Source: Vanilla planifolia
Taxonomy: Eukaryota > Streptophyta > Magnoliopsida > Asparagales > Orchidaceae
NCBI GenBank assembly: GCA_023846275.1
Contig: CM043870.1
Coordinates: 3,037,527 to 3,101,526 of the forward strand
Reading direction: 5' to 3'
DNA: 64,000 nt
Below, one piece after another: positions 40,226 through 50,424 of the stretch; the stretch's first letter is position 1; every line of letters begins with the position of its first letter. The translations under genes were made by a program, and so were the position numbers. Under the pieces are notes generated by a model. That model worked only from the letters and a program-made list of their open reading frames with translations. It searched no databases and was not told where the DNA came from.

Positions 40226-43200
40226 TAATTGGATTTAGATAGTTTCTTTGTTAATTCACATTATTGTTGTATTAGGCTCCCACCTTCATAGTATATTAGG
40301 TTAAAGTTAGAAAAATTAGAGAATTTATTTTTTAAATCAATCAAATGCACATTCTAATTAAATTTGGGTATTCCAAAACTTTTTTATATTTTTTACAAAT
40401 TAAAACTAAAAAAATACTTTACTAATTTTGTTTAAATGTTCTTCATAAGTTTTATTCAATCAAATGTTAAATTTTTCTAGTTATATTTAGTGTTTTTTTA
40501 ATAATTTTTTAAACTTAAAATTTCTTGTAATTATTATTTAAAAGGTTTTCTTAAATCCCTTTAATTCCTTGAACATCGTATCTTCTTTTTATACTAAAAA
40601 ACTTCTATCAAGCTAATTCTTTTACATTCTATATGCACAATTTTTCATAATTTTTTAATTCATTTAACTTTTTACTAATATTTTTAGACTTTTAATTTAA
40701 AAAATAAATCCCTTTTTAACATATGATTTTATGTTTTAATATTTAAAAAAATCTCATATTTCACTTTGTGCTATTGGATTTTAAATAATTTATATATTTT
40801 ATTCTTCAACTAATTTTTTTCATTTGAGATGTTGTATCTCATATTTACAATATATGATGTTTTTAAAAGAAACAATATAATTTCTAAAAAATATTTAAAT
40901 TTTAAATTATATAAAGTAATTATAAACATCAATTTTAATTATATTTTAGATTTATACCTTCCACATCCTTACAAAGACTCCTATCAAATATAATACAATT
41001 ATATATTTTTTTAATTTGATTATTTAATTAATTAAAATTCTTAATTATTTGACTAATGATTAATCCAATGGTTAGGTTTTGATTCTTCTAACTTCAAGAT
41101 GCCTCACATTTTCTTGTCATTAATCCAAAGGTAGGTTTTGCTTTTTATAATATTTGAGCATATCTAGAAGAACAAAACTTGTAAATCTCAAAAATGCCAA
41201 ATGATCGAACACTTATCCACTTGAGTGAGTATTTCACAAATGAATTTTGACTAAAACTTTGACTAAAATTAACTAAAGGTGTTGTCACAATCACAATGAT
41301 TAAAAAAATTAAGTACAATTTATAAACATGTTATGATAGGTACAACAACCAAAGTTTACAGACGTATTCAAATAGTTCTCTAAGAGTTTGATCACTTAAA
41401 TGATCTCAAAAAGTCTCCTACAATATACAGTTAAGGACTATTGCTCTACATAAACAATGTATTAAATGATAAAAGAAATCGACTTGAGAGCAGAGGAGGT
41501 TATACAATGTTGTTGAGACTTAGACAACTTGTACAAACTTTAAAAAAATACATGATCGAGCCTTTAAAAACTAAATTAGCATCAAAATTAACTATAACTA
41601 AGATTGTTGAATGTTAATAATCTAATGACGCTCAAACAACCAAGATCAAGATAATCCATAAATATATTTTTAAATAAGATACTAAGTTGGTGTCATGCAA
41701 TATATTTGGGTAAACATATGTATAACATAAATCATATTGGGATATTTTTCATATTAAACTAATATCATGAATAATAAATTTATATGATTAAAAAATTAAA
41801 TAAAAATTTAAGAATATAAAAATCGTTTATGGTTGTTATTTATTTTGCTTTCCCTGATTTCCCGGCAAGTTTTGACTGGTCAAAAAAGGGGGGAAGCAAT
41901 TATTAATGCTGTATTTTGCACATGGGAGAAGTCGAGGGAATGCACATAAACTTTCCTCTTATCAACATTTATTGATTCACATGACCAACATGAATATTAT
42001 TTAAAAAAGAAAGTACCCTTCAAAGGAAAAATTCAATTTCCATACTTGTTTGATGATGATATATACAAAAAATATACTTTTATTTTTAAAAATAATATTT
42101 AAAATAATTTTATTCTGTTAAAAATGTCAAAGATTATTTTAATATTATTGCAAAGCTAATCGTTTGATAGTGTTTTTTGTAAGTAAGATTTTGATTAATT
42201 TATGAAGAGGTAGGATCATTCTTCACAAAAAAATATATTTTTAAATTTAATTTTTTAAAAAATATTTTTTATAAGATTTCAAGAGTATTTTAGCATCTTG
42301 ATAAAACTTTGTAACATAATAATAATAATTTTATTATTGTAAACACAATTGTGATGCTTTGGATACATTTTTTTATATGTGATTCACATATTATAATTTT
42401 TGATATCTTGAAAATATTACAAAAAAAAGGGTTTTAGATCTTTAGTTCTTAAATTGAGACAAAATTGTTCTTTTATTATTCTTTTAACCCCTTAATTACA
42501 TGATATAATTGAGTTAAGAGGAGCATCCTTCATAAAGTTTAAGTTAAATCAATGATTGATGACTTTCATGTTAAGCTTTTGTTTTTTTGTGACTGACTTT
42601 TGATGACCTCATGATTCTAGTTTGATCATTTATGTGCTTATTTGAACTTTCATTAGCCTATAATATTTCACATACTTATAATTATGTTTAATTATGTTTA
42701 ATTTTAACTAAGTAGTTTTTAAATTATTGATATCATATATTTATCAAATTTGTAAATAGATTGTTATTTATTTTGTGCTCTTATGTAAATGTAAGTGTGA
42801 CTAGAAGAGGGCTTCTAACTATATTTTTTGAGCTAAGTGATGAGGCATGGGGGTGACAAGATGGATGGCTCTATGATTTTGTCATAAGTTGTACAATAGC
42901 GTCACAAGGATTGTAAAAGACATCAATTTTTGAGAATTGTCAAAATCTAAGTAGCAAATATGGTCTATTATGGGAATTATTTAACCACTTCAATCATAAA
43001 TGTTCAAATAAATGATGTTGATTGCTTTGAATTCCTCTGCATCACTAAAATGTGCGAACTAATTTAAGCAAACTAATGTCGATTCTTCAAATGTTGTAGT
43101 CATATGTCTAGCAAGACTAAGCCAAGATGGCTAGGGTTGAGCTTACACATGACCTTCAAAACTTTGAACATGGCATTTAATTTCACCCAAGGTATAATAT

Positions 43201-43960
43201 GAGGTAGTTCATGACATTTATTCCTTTCCATGGTGACAATTGGCAACATTGCTCATTAGAATTAATAAAAATCTTCTAATGAGATCATCACTTAAGTTTC
43301 AAAGTTTTTAATTTGTCTCCTTGTTAAGAACTTGAAGTTTGCCATTTGGCAACCTATCTTCTATGATCTCATTTATCATAAACGTAATATGAAGATGACA
43401 AAAGAATAAAATTATTATCTTTATATAAATTATTACACCAAATAAATTATTTTAAGAAATAGTTCTAAAAATAAATTATAATATTTAAAGTTTTAGTAAT
43501 ATTTTGTTAATGAATATTTTTAAAATTATTTTTTATCGATTAATTTAATCTTCTTATTATTGAAAGATTATTTGGGGTGAAAGTTTGCAAATATCTTGGA
43601 AGCAAAATAAATTAAATAAAGTGGGTATGGATTGCAATATACAGAATTTGTTATGGGAAAACGTATGGACTTAAAGAACAAATAATCAATATATTAGTTA
43701 TTGTTTCATGTCAATAGAATAAACATTGTGTATATAATGTACTAAGACATTTAGCAAGTAATATGATTGGGTTATGGTTAACCTAATTTTAGGCTCTTGG
43801 ATTTATGATTTGGTCAATTAGTTGAGCCAAAATTCTTGAATTGGATATGAGTTTTAGTTAATTTATCATTTCAAATTTAGTGCTTAAGTTTCTAATATAT
43901 AATAAAAATAATTTTTATTTATATATTTAAAATTTTGAATTATTTATATTAAATCATTTG
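40226..43960. other. AT-rich intergenic DNA left of the LINE complex
   Basis: Nothing codes here as far as I can see. A GC-richer island at about 41845-41960 contains a small inverted repeat described among the findings. A moderately balanced part at about 42780-43390 has no recognisable family. Confidence 0.5.
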
Positions 43961-43976
43961 ATACCTCTTTTTTTGA
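43961..43976. repeat. Left target-site duplication of the LINE complex
   Basis: The word atacctcttttttt followed by ga borders the left end. It is matched by atacctctttttt plus ga at 57576-57590 at the right end, with one T fewer. Part of the T run is probably the element's own A-tail read on the plus strand, so the exact boundary is ambiguous by several bases. Confidence 0.75.
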
Positions 43977-44009
43977 AGTAAAATGGCCGAAGCCTACAAG
44001 TTGCACTCC

Positions 44010-44854
44010 CTAAGGGGGCTCATACACAAAATCAGAAAACAAAATGTTTTTAAAAACCAAGGGGAGGGGCATACCCCAGTCCCATACAAAATGTGAATGC
44101 TCAGAAATAACAAAATTTGCCACCCAGTCAGCAGCTGCATTTGCTTCTCGCCTGCAATGTGAGATGCGAAATGACGGGAAGGTCTTCATCAACTCCGCCA
44201 AGCCCCTTCCGTTAGGCCTTTTAGTGGACGATGTGGACTGAAGAAGACTTATGACAGTTTGTAACGAATCACTTTCAAGCCAAATGGCAAGCTTGCCTTG
44301 GAGCCATTGATGTGCAATTTGCAGAGCCTTAATTGCTGCAAAATATTCAGCTGCAAAGGAATTTGATACATGAATAAAATTACCAATCACCTTGACTGGT
44401 CTGCCATCCTCATCCCTGAAAATAATACCAACAGCAGCACTGTCATCCTTCTTCCAAGCCGCATCACAGTTAATCTTTATCCATCCTTTGGGGGGTGGGG
44501 ACCACGAAGACGAGGAGATTAAATCCAACCCCATGGGGTTGGCGTGGCACCGCTGGTCCAAAGGTTGGACAAGAGATGTAGCATGCATAATCAAGCGAGC
44601 AACATTGCGGGCAGAATTGACACCTTCACCATGCACTTTGCAATTGCGATTTGTCCATATAGCATGAAGCATATAGGCGCACATACCAATGAAGTTCACT
44701 GCCTTCAAATTCCTGTAATTACTAATAATCCAATCAATCAATTTCACAATAGAATCAATGCCCAAATGCTGAAAATAATCAAACTTCAATTCAGCCTGCA
44801 TAAGAACCTCCAACCGAACAGCTGTAGCATATGAACAATCCCAGAAAACATGCT
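44010..44854 (-). pseudogene. Detached C-terminal ORF2 part (RNase H domain) of the inverted LINE
   Basis: This minus-strand piece encodes the ORF2 end from CSYATAVRLEVLMQ onward. It includes the RNase H domain: INCDAAWKKD with the first Asp, AEYFAAIKAL with the Glu, ESDSLQ with the second Asp, and CRREANAAADWVA. It has no start codon or upstream part because the rest of ORF2 was inverted at the junction near 44854. Stop TAG at 44010-44012. Confidence 0.9.
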
Positions 44855-44862
44855 ATGCACAT

Positions 44863-46131
44863 TTGGCACCAAAATCTGTTGACGAGTATTTTGATGGGCA
44901 GGAGGTCCAAATGTGTGAACATGCTATGCAGCGACGAGTTGTCTACCACCAGTATGACTTAGTTGGGCGGCTTTATGGAGGAAGGTTTTCTTTTTTGTGG
45001 CTTGCTCGCGAGTTGCAGAGGCGCTGGGGACACTTTCAGGGGTTCCGCGTACTGGATATGGGAAAAGGTTGTATCGCTTTACATTTCACCAACCAGGCGG
45101 ATAGGGACTTTGTTTGGCACGGCGGTCCCTGGTTTGTGAATGATCAACTCTTTGGTTTGGACAAATGGACCTCGGATTTTGTTCCGAGCCCATCTGTTAT
45201 TATGTCGGCGCCAATTTGGGTGCGCCTGCCTGATTTACCTTTTGTGTACTGGGACTCTGTCAACTTGATTCGGGTTGCTTCAACTATTGGAGAACCATTA
45301 CAAATTGATGGATGGACCTCGGGAATGGAGAGAACTTCTTTTGCCCGTATTTGCATTAGGGCAAACTTGGCTAAACCTCTTCGTCCTGGAATTTGGCTTA
45401 ATAGCAGTAATGGGAGAATATTTCAGAGATTTGAGTATGAAGGTTTGCCCAGGATCTGTTTTGACTGCGGAAGGGCAGGTCATATCACTGGTGCGTGCAA
45501 GCCGGTTCAGCCGGAAAAACAAAGTGAGGTGCGGCTGGAAGATGGGAGGCAGCAGCAGCATCAGGTTGGGGAAATTCCTGGATCGGTGGACCGGCTGGAA
45601 GAAGGGAGGCAGCAGCAGGTTGGGGAAATTCCTGGACCGGTGGACCGGTCCGCCCAAGCAATTAAACCGGACCCGCTCAGTTTTAACATCCCGGTGGAGG
45701 CGCAGGAGAAGGAATTGGACCGAACCAGGTTCGGTCCATGGATGGTGGTCCATAGCAAAAGCCGAACCAGGGGCAGGTCGCGCAGGCCTTTGCGCAGGAA
45801 TGGGCAATCCGGGCCAGCTAACCGGTCGGGTTCGCTACCGGGCCGGAGATTTCCGGAGACGAGGCCGATGACGGGAACGAAATGGATTCCGTATGACCGG
45901 CAGCGGCAGAACGTGACGCTGACGAATGGTACTCGGGTGACTCGTAATTCGGAGGCGAATTTGCAGCCTGCGGGGCGTGTTCTGGAGCACGAGAGACTTA
46001 GCACAGCTGTGCCGAATGTGACTGTGGGGAAGGCAATTGCAACCGAGGTGAGTCGGCAGGGTGCGGAACGGCCGGGACGGCTGATTGAGCTTCATCCCCC
46101 TCTTACTCTTATTAATGAAGCACAAAATTAA
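44863..46131 (+). pseudogene. N-truncated LINE ORF1 in the inverted copy
   Basis: The frame begins inside ORF1 at APKSVDEYFDG, so about the first 215 residues and the true start are missing. It keeps the DUF4283-like domain and the CCHC knuckle CFDCGRAGHITGAC. One base differs from the full copy (T at 45337 where the other arm has C), changing Pro to Ser. The stop TAA is at 46129-46131. Confidence 0.9.
45532..45645 (+). repeat. In-frame tandem duplication within LINE ORF1
   Basis: Units of 60 bp (45532-45591) and 54 bp (45592-45645) both start cggctggaaga and end ggtggac. They encode LEDGRQQQHQVGEIPGSVDR and LEEGRQQQVGEIPGPVDR. The same duplication is at about 55998-56111 in the full-length copy. 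It lies between the CCHC knuckle and the basic C-terminal region. Confidence 0.9.
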
Positions 46132-47089
46132 CATGCCGGGGCGGCACGCAGGTCTGTCTTTCTCTCGCCTGCGTGGCGGAGCTTTGAGTTGTTTTTCCTT
46201 GGTTTTATGCTGGCCGAAGGTGTGCCAAACCTCGTTTTCCCGATTTTGTCGAGTGATTCTGGCCGACGGTGTGCCACGCTTTGCTTATTTGCTGTTGTTT
46301 GGATGTGTGTATGAATCTGCTGTGATGGCTTTGTGTATGCAATTCCCCCTGTGCTGGTTTGGGATTGGCATGTGGTTGCTCTTTGGCTGGTTGAGGGTGC
46401 TGGATTGGTTGATATTTGGAATGGGAATGGATGGAAACAGATCTATTGTTCAATTGGAGCAGCTGGTTGATGACCCGTGGGTTTGGTCGGATGATGGTCC
46501 CACTCTGTTGGTCGGCATGCTGTTTTGTTTCACGCCCCTCGGTTTGTGGGTGATTGCTCGCGGGTTAATCATGCAGTGCCCTCTTCTATATCTGTTGTTG
46601 CTGTTTATAAAGAAAATGGAGCTTTGGGTCAACTCCACTACCACCAGATTTCTGATTGCTGAAGACGCTCTGCCTCGATCGGGCATGCTCTGTCCTCTGG
46701 TTCACCTTGATGGGGCTGCTCGTCGGCTGGATTGGTATGGCTGCTCGTCGGCTGGATTGATCAGTGTCGGCTGGATTGGTGTGGCAGGTGATGAACGGTA
46801 TTTCCATGTTGCAGTGCAGCTCACGCACTGGAGGATGAACAGCATCACCATATGGGATAATAATTGCTGCAGCAAACCTGTGGATGGGATTGGGCGCAGG
46901 ATTTGGAAGCAAATTGCAGCGGTGATGTGTGAAAATGAGGCTATTTACCATTGCATCATAGCACCTTTGATGCAGATTGCTGCGGGGTTGAGTGGGGGTC
47001 AACCAATTGCTTGGTGTGGTGCGAGCATTGTCGCTCGGAATGCAGGGACACATTGTAAAATCATTTATAATGAATACAGCAACAGGTAA
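46115..47089 (+). CDS. Third LINE ORF (ORFx), copy in inverted arm
   Basis: A 324-codon frame lies between ORF1 and ORF2 (318 aa if it starts at the ATG at 46133, one base after the ORF1 stop). It is the same as the frame in the full-length copy, where details are given. Here it lies in a segment cut off from the element's promoter, so expression is unlikely. Confidence 0.5.
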   Translation: MKHKINMPGRHAGLSFSRLRGGALSCFSLVLCWPKVCQTSFSRFCRVILADGVPRFAYLLLFGCVYESAVMALCMQFPLCWFGIGMWLLFGWLRVLDWLIFGMGMDGNRSIVQLEQLVDDPWVWSDDGPTLLVGMLFCFTPLGLWVIARGLIMQCPLLYLLLLFIKKMELWVNSTTTRFLIAEDALPRSGMLCPLVHLDGAARRLDWYGCSSAGLISVGWIGVAGDERYFHVAVQLTHWRMNSITIWDNNCCSKPVDGIGRRIWKQIAAVMCENEAIYHCIIAPLMQIAAGLSGGQPIAWCGASIVARNAGTHCKIIYNEYSNR

Positions 47090-50000
47090 TAAGCCGGCAC
47101 TGATAGTGTGGAATGTGCGCGGAATAAAGTCTTCAAAATCCAGAACCTATCTTCAGCGACTGGTAAGGGAGCATAAAATTTTTGTGGTTGCACTGCTGGA
47201 AACCAGAGTGATGAAATTTGATAGGAAGGATGTGGATCGACTTCTTGGGAGAAATTGGAATTTTTTTGTTCAGCCGTCAGTTGGCTTGTCTGGTGGAATT
47301 ATTGTTCTTTGGAGAGATTGGGTTAAAGTTAAGGTGGTACACTCTTCAAGACAGATGGTTGGGCTTCAGCTGGAACAGATGGGTGGAAAAATTTGGCACT
47401 GTTGCTGCATATATGCATCAAAGGAGACTGCAACAAGGAGGATAGTACTGCAACAGGCAAGGAAGATTGCTGAATTGGGTGGTCCGCTGCTTGTGGCAGG
47501 TGACTTTAATGTAGTTATGAGTCAGGAGGAAAAAAAGGGAGGGAAGAAATTTTCTTATGGGCCGGCTCAGGATGAGTTTAGTGACTTCATACAGGAGCTG
47601 CAGTTGTGTGATTTGGGCTTTATTGGCAATAGGTATACCTGGTGTAACAATAAGGATGGTCTGGCCAGAATTTATGAGAGGCTGGATAGGGTTTTTTTGA
47701 ATGTTGATGGGGTGTCAGAATTTACTGGTGCTACGGTGTATCATCTTACAAGGCTTGGTTCTGACCATTGTCCTCTTCTGATACAGTTTAGTAAGCTTGA
47801 GCTTGGTTGTATATCCCGCCGGACTCAATTTGAGAATGCATGGCTGCACTGCCCCCAAACCCAGGGTGTGGTGGCAACAGCATGGCTTAGAAGGACTAGG
47901 GGGTCTCCTATGGATGTTTTATCTACAAAATTTCAACGTGCATTGAAGGCACTAAAGGTATGGAGCAGGAATGAACTGGGGAATATTGTGGGCAAACCGA
48001 AAAAGCTAGAAAGTGCTATTAGACAACTGCAGCTGAAAGAGGTGGATTCGGGCTTGTCTACTGAGGAGAACGACGCTCTTTCAAAGAATATAACTGAGTA
48101 CCATACTGCACTGAAACTTGAGGAAAACTGGTGGTGTCAGAGGGCCAAGGTGCATTGGGCAAGATTGGGAGATAGAAATACTAAATATTTTCATGCGGCT
48201 GCAACTTCACGATTGAGAAACAATACAATATACCAATTGAAAAATGATCAAGGACAGGTCTTGTCTAACCAAGGAGAGATACATGATTGTGTGTTAGACT
48301 TCTTCAAACATAAGTGGTGTGCCCAGCATGGACAGGAAGTGTTCCCTTCATTCACACCTAGCAGGTGCTTATCAAGGGACCAAGCTGTCACCCTTATTAG
48401 ACCTGTTTCGGAGGAGGAGATAAGGAAAGCGGTATATACTCTCAAGAGGAATAAAGCAACAGGAAATGACGGGATATCTAGTGAATTTTTGACAGGATAC
48501 TGGCAAATTACGCAAACTGATGTTATTGCAGCAGTACAATATTTTTTTCAGGAAGGTTGCATGCCTACAAGATGGAAAGACACACTTGTTACACTTATAC
48601 CGAAAATGCATGGAGCATGCAAACCAAGTCAATTTAGGCCAATCAGTTTATGCAACTCAATATATAAAGTTGTGGCAAAGATTATGGTTTCTAGACTTCA
48701 ACCTGTACTTCCTGACATTATTGCACAGGAGCAAGTTGCATTCATTCCTGGCAGAACAAGCTCTGATAACATATTTTTGGCACAAGAAATGGCATGTAGA
48801 ATGCACAGGTCTTCTGCTACTGATGGGCTCATGGCAGTTAAATTGGATATGGATCAAGCGTATGATCGGGTGAACTGGAATTTTTTGAAACACATTTTGC
48901 AGATGATGGGGTTTCCTGATTTATGGTGCAATTGGGTTATGAATTGCATTTCTAATCCCAGGTTTGGTATTCTTTTTAATGGAGTCAAGCTACCATGGAT
49001 TGAGGCGAACAGAGGATTGAGACAGGGGTGCCCCCTATCCCCGTATCTCTTTGTGATTGTTTCTGAGTACCTATCTCACTTGATTTATCAACATAGAGCC
49101 GCTGGTAGTGCTATTGGGTTTAGTATCGGGCGAGGTGCCCCCTTGGTCTCTCACTTGATGTTTGCAGATGATATCATGTTGTATGCACCTGCCTCCCACT
49201 CTGCTGTCTCTTCTATCAGAGCTGTTCTTCATCAGTATGGTACAGTATCTGGACAGGTTGTAAACTATGAAAAATCCAAGATTTTCTTTAGCCGCAACAT
49301 GTCCAAAAAACGAAGGAAAATGATAGCCAGTAAATTTCAAATTAAGCAGGGGAAAGAATGTTCGTATTTGGGGATTCCAATCATTTCAGCTATGCCTCAA
49401 AGGAAGGACTTTTCTTTCATCATCCAGAAAGTTAAGGACAAGATTGTGACTTGGTCAGCACGTATGCTATCTTTTGCAGGTAGACTTTTGCTCATTAAAT
49501 CAGTATTGGCCAACATTCCAGTTTATATCCTTTCACACTGTATTGTTCCCGCAAGTATCATTGCTGATCTTGAGAAGACTATAAGACATTTTTTATGGAG
49601 TGGTGTTGCAAAGAATAATTCAATCCATTATGTGAATTGGCAGTTGGTAACTCTTCCGTATGAGTTGGGTGGTCTTGGCATACGGCGCCTCTCCCTATGG
49701 CAAAGGGCCTTGGCTGCAAAGCACTGCATGCGGCTCTTGATTGAGAAGGATATTCTTTGGTGTAAAAGCTTCATGTCCAGGTACCGGACACGTCTGGGTG
49801 ACCCATCTTATAACAGAATAGATTCTAACACCTGCAAATTAATGCGACTAGCTGCGGGATGGGTGGTGGAAAATTCTGAATGGCGTATTGCGAATGGAAA
49901 TAATTGCTCTTTTTATGAGAACAATTGGATTGGACCGCATTCACTAAACCGTTGGCCAACCTTTATTAATATGGATGTTGTTTTTCCTCAGAAAGTTAAT

Positions 50001-50388
50001 TGCTTAATTGGTGAGTCAGCACAGTGGGATGTTAATGCATTGCAGGAATTATTTGCTCCTATTCTGTCCAACCGAATTTTGAATCTGCCTATTGATAGCT
50101 TGGAGGAGGAGGATAGGCTCATTTGTAAACCTTGTGAGAAGGCCAAAAGCTTTGCAAAGCAAGTTTATACACGTCTGATTGAGGGGGAAGCGGATAACTC
50201 TTGCTGCAGCGTGAATGTTGGGCGAATTTGGAAGCTGATGGTGCAGCCGAAAGTACAAACCTTCCTTTGGCGTATCTATTGGGCTGCGGTACCAACCAGA
50301 CTTTGGCTTGTAAACCGTGGAATTGGGAGTGTTCGTAGCTGCCCGTTTGGTTGTGTGGATGATGAATCTATTCAGCATGTTTTCTTTT
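47070..50388 (+). pseudogene. LINE ORF2 lacking its C-terminus, in inverted copy
   Basis: The endonuclease and reverse transcriptase domains are open and complete (WNVRG, GDFNV, SDHCPLL, KLDMDQAYD, FADD). The frame leaves the element at HVF near 50385 and runs through a few foreign codons into a stop. The RNase H part sits in the opposite orientation at 44010-44854. The protein could not be made whole from this copy. Confidence 0.9.
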
Positions 50389-50424
50389 TGAAGTAAAATG
50401 GCCGAAGCCTACAAGTTGCACTCC

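Larger units (their letters stand above)
43975..50385 (-). mobile_element. 5'-inverted (twin-primed) L1-type LINE copy
   Basis: The copy has two parts of one LINE in opposite orientation. At 43975-44854 the 3' end (RNase H, short 3' UTR, A-tail) runs on the minus strand. At 44857-50385 the rest, from mid-ORF1 to the zinc-finger region of ORF2, runs on the plus strand. In element coordinates the two parts meet at the same place: both contain agcatgttttct, a 12-base overlap. Two extra bases (44855-44856) lie at the join. This is the layout expected from twin priming during target-primed reverse transcription. The ORF1 start and the 5' UTR are missing, so the copy is dead on its own. Its sequence is nearly identical to the full-length copy at 50386-57575. 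Confidence 0.9.
44857..50385 (+). repeat. Left arm of 5.5-kb inverted repeat
   Basis: This 5529-bp arm is the reverse complement of 51258-56786, also exactly 5529 bp, around an 872-bp spacer. Every pair of matching coordinates adds to 101643, so there is no net indel. The only difference I found is 45337 (T) against 56306 (G, thus C on the other strand). I compared translated frames and junctions, not every base. Confidence 0.9.

Noticed and set aside
44857..50385. Plain chromosomal inversion instead of twin priming
   Set aside because: The two parts meet at the same element coordinate with a short overlap, and the far end is a 5' truncation. Twin priming explains this in one step.
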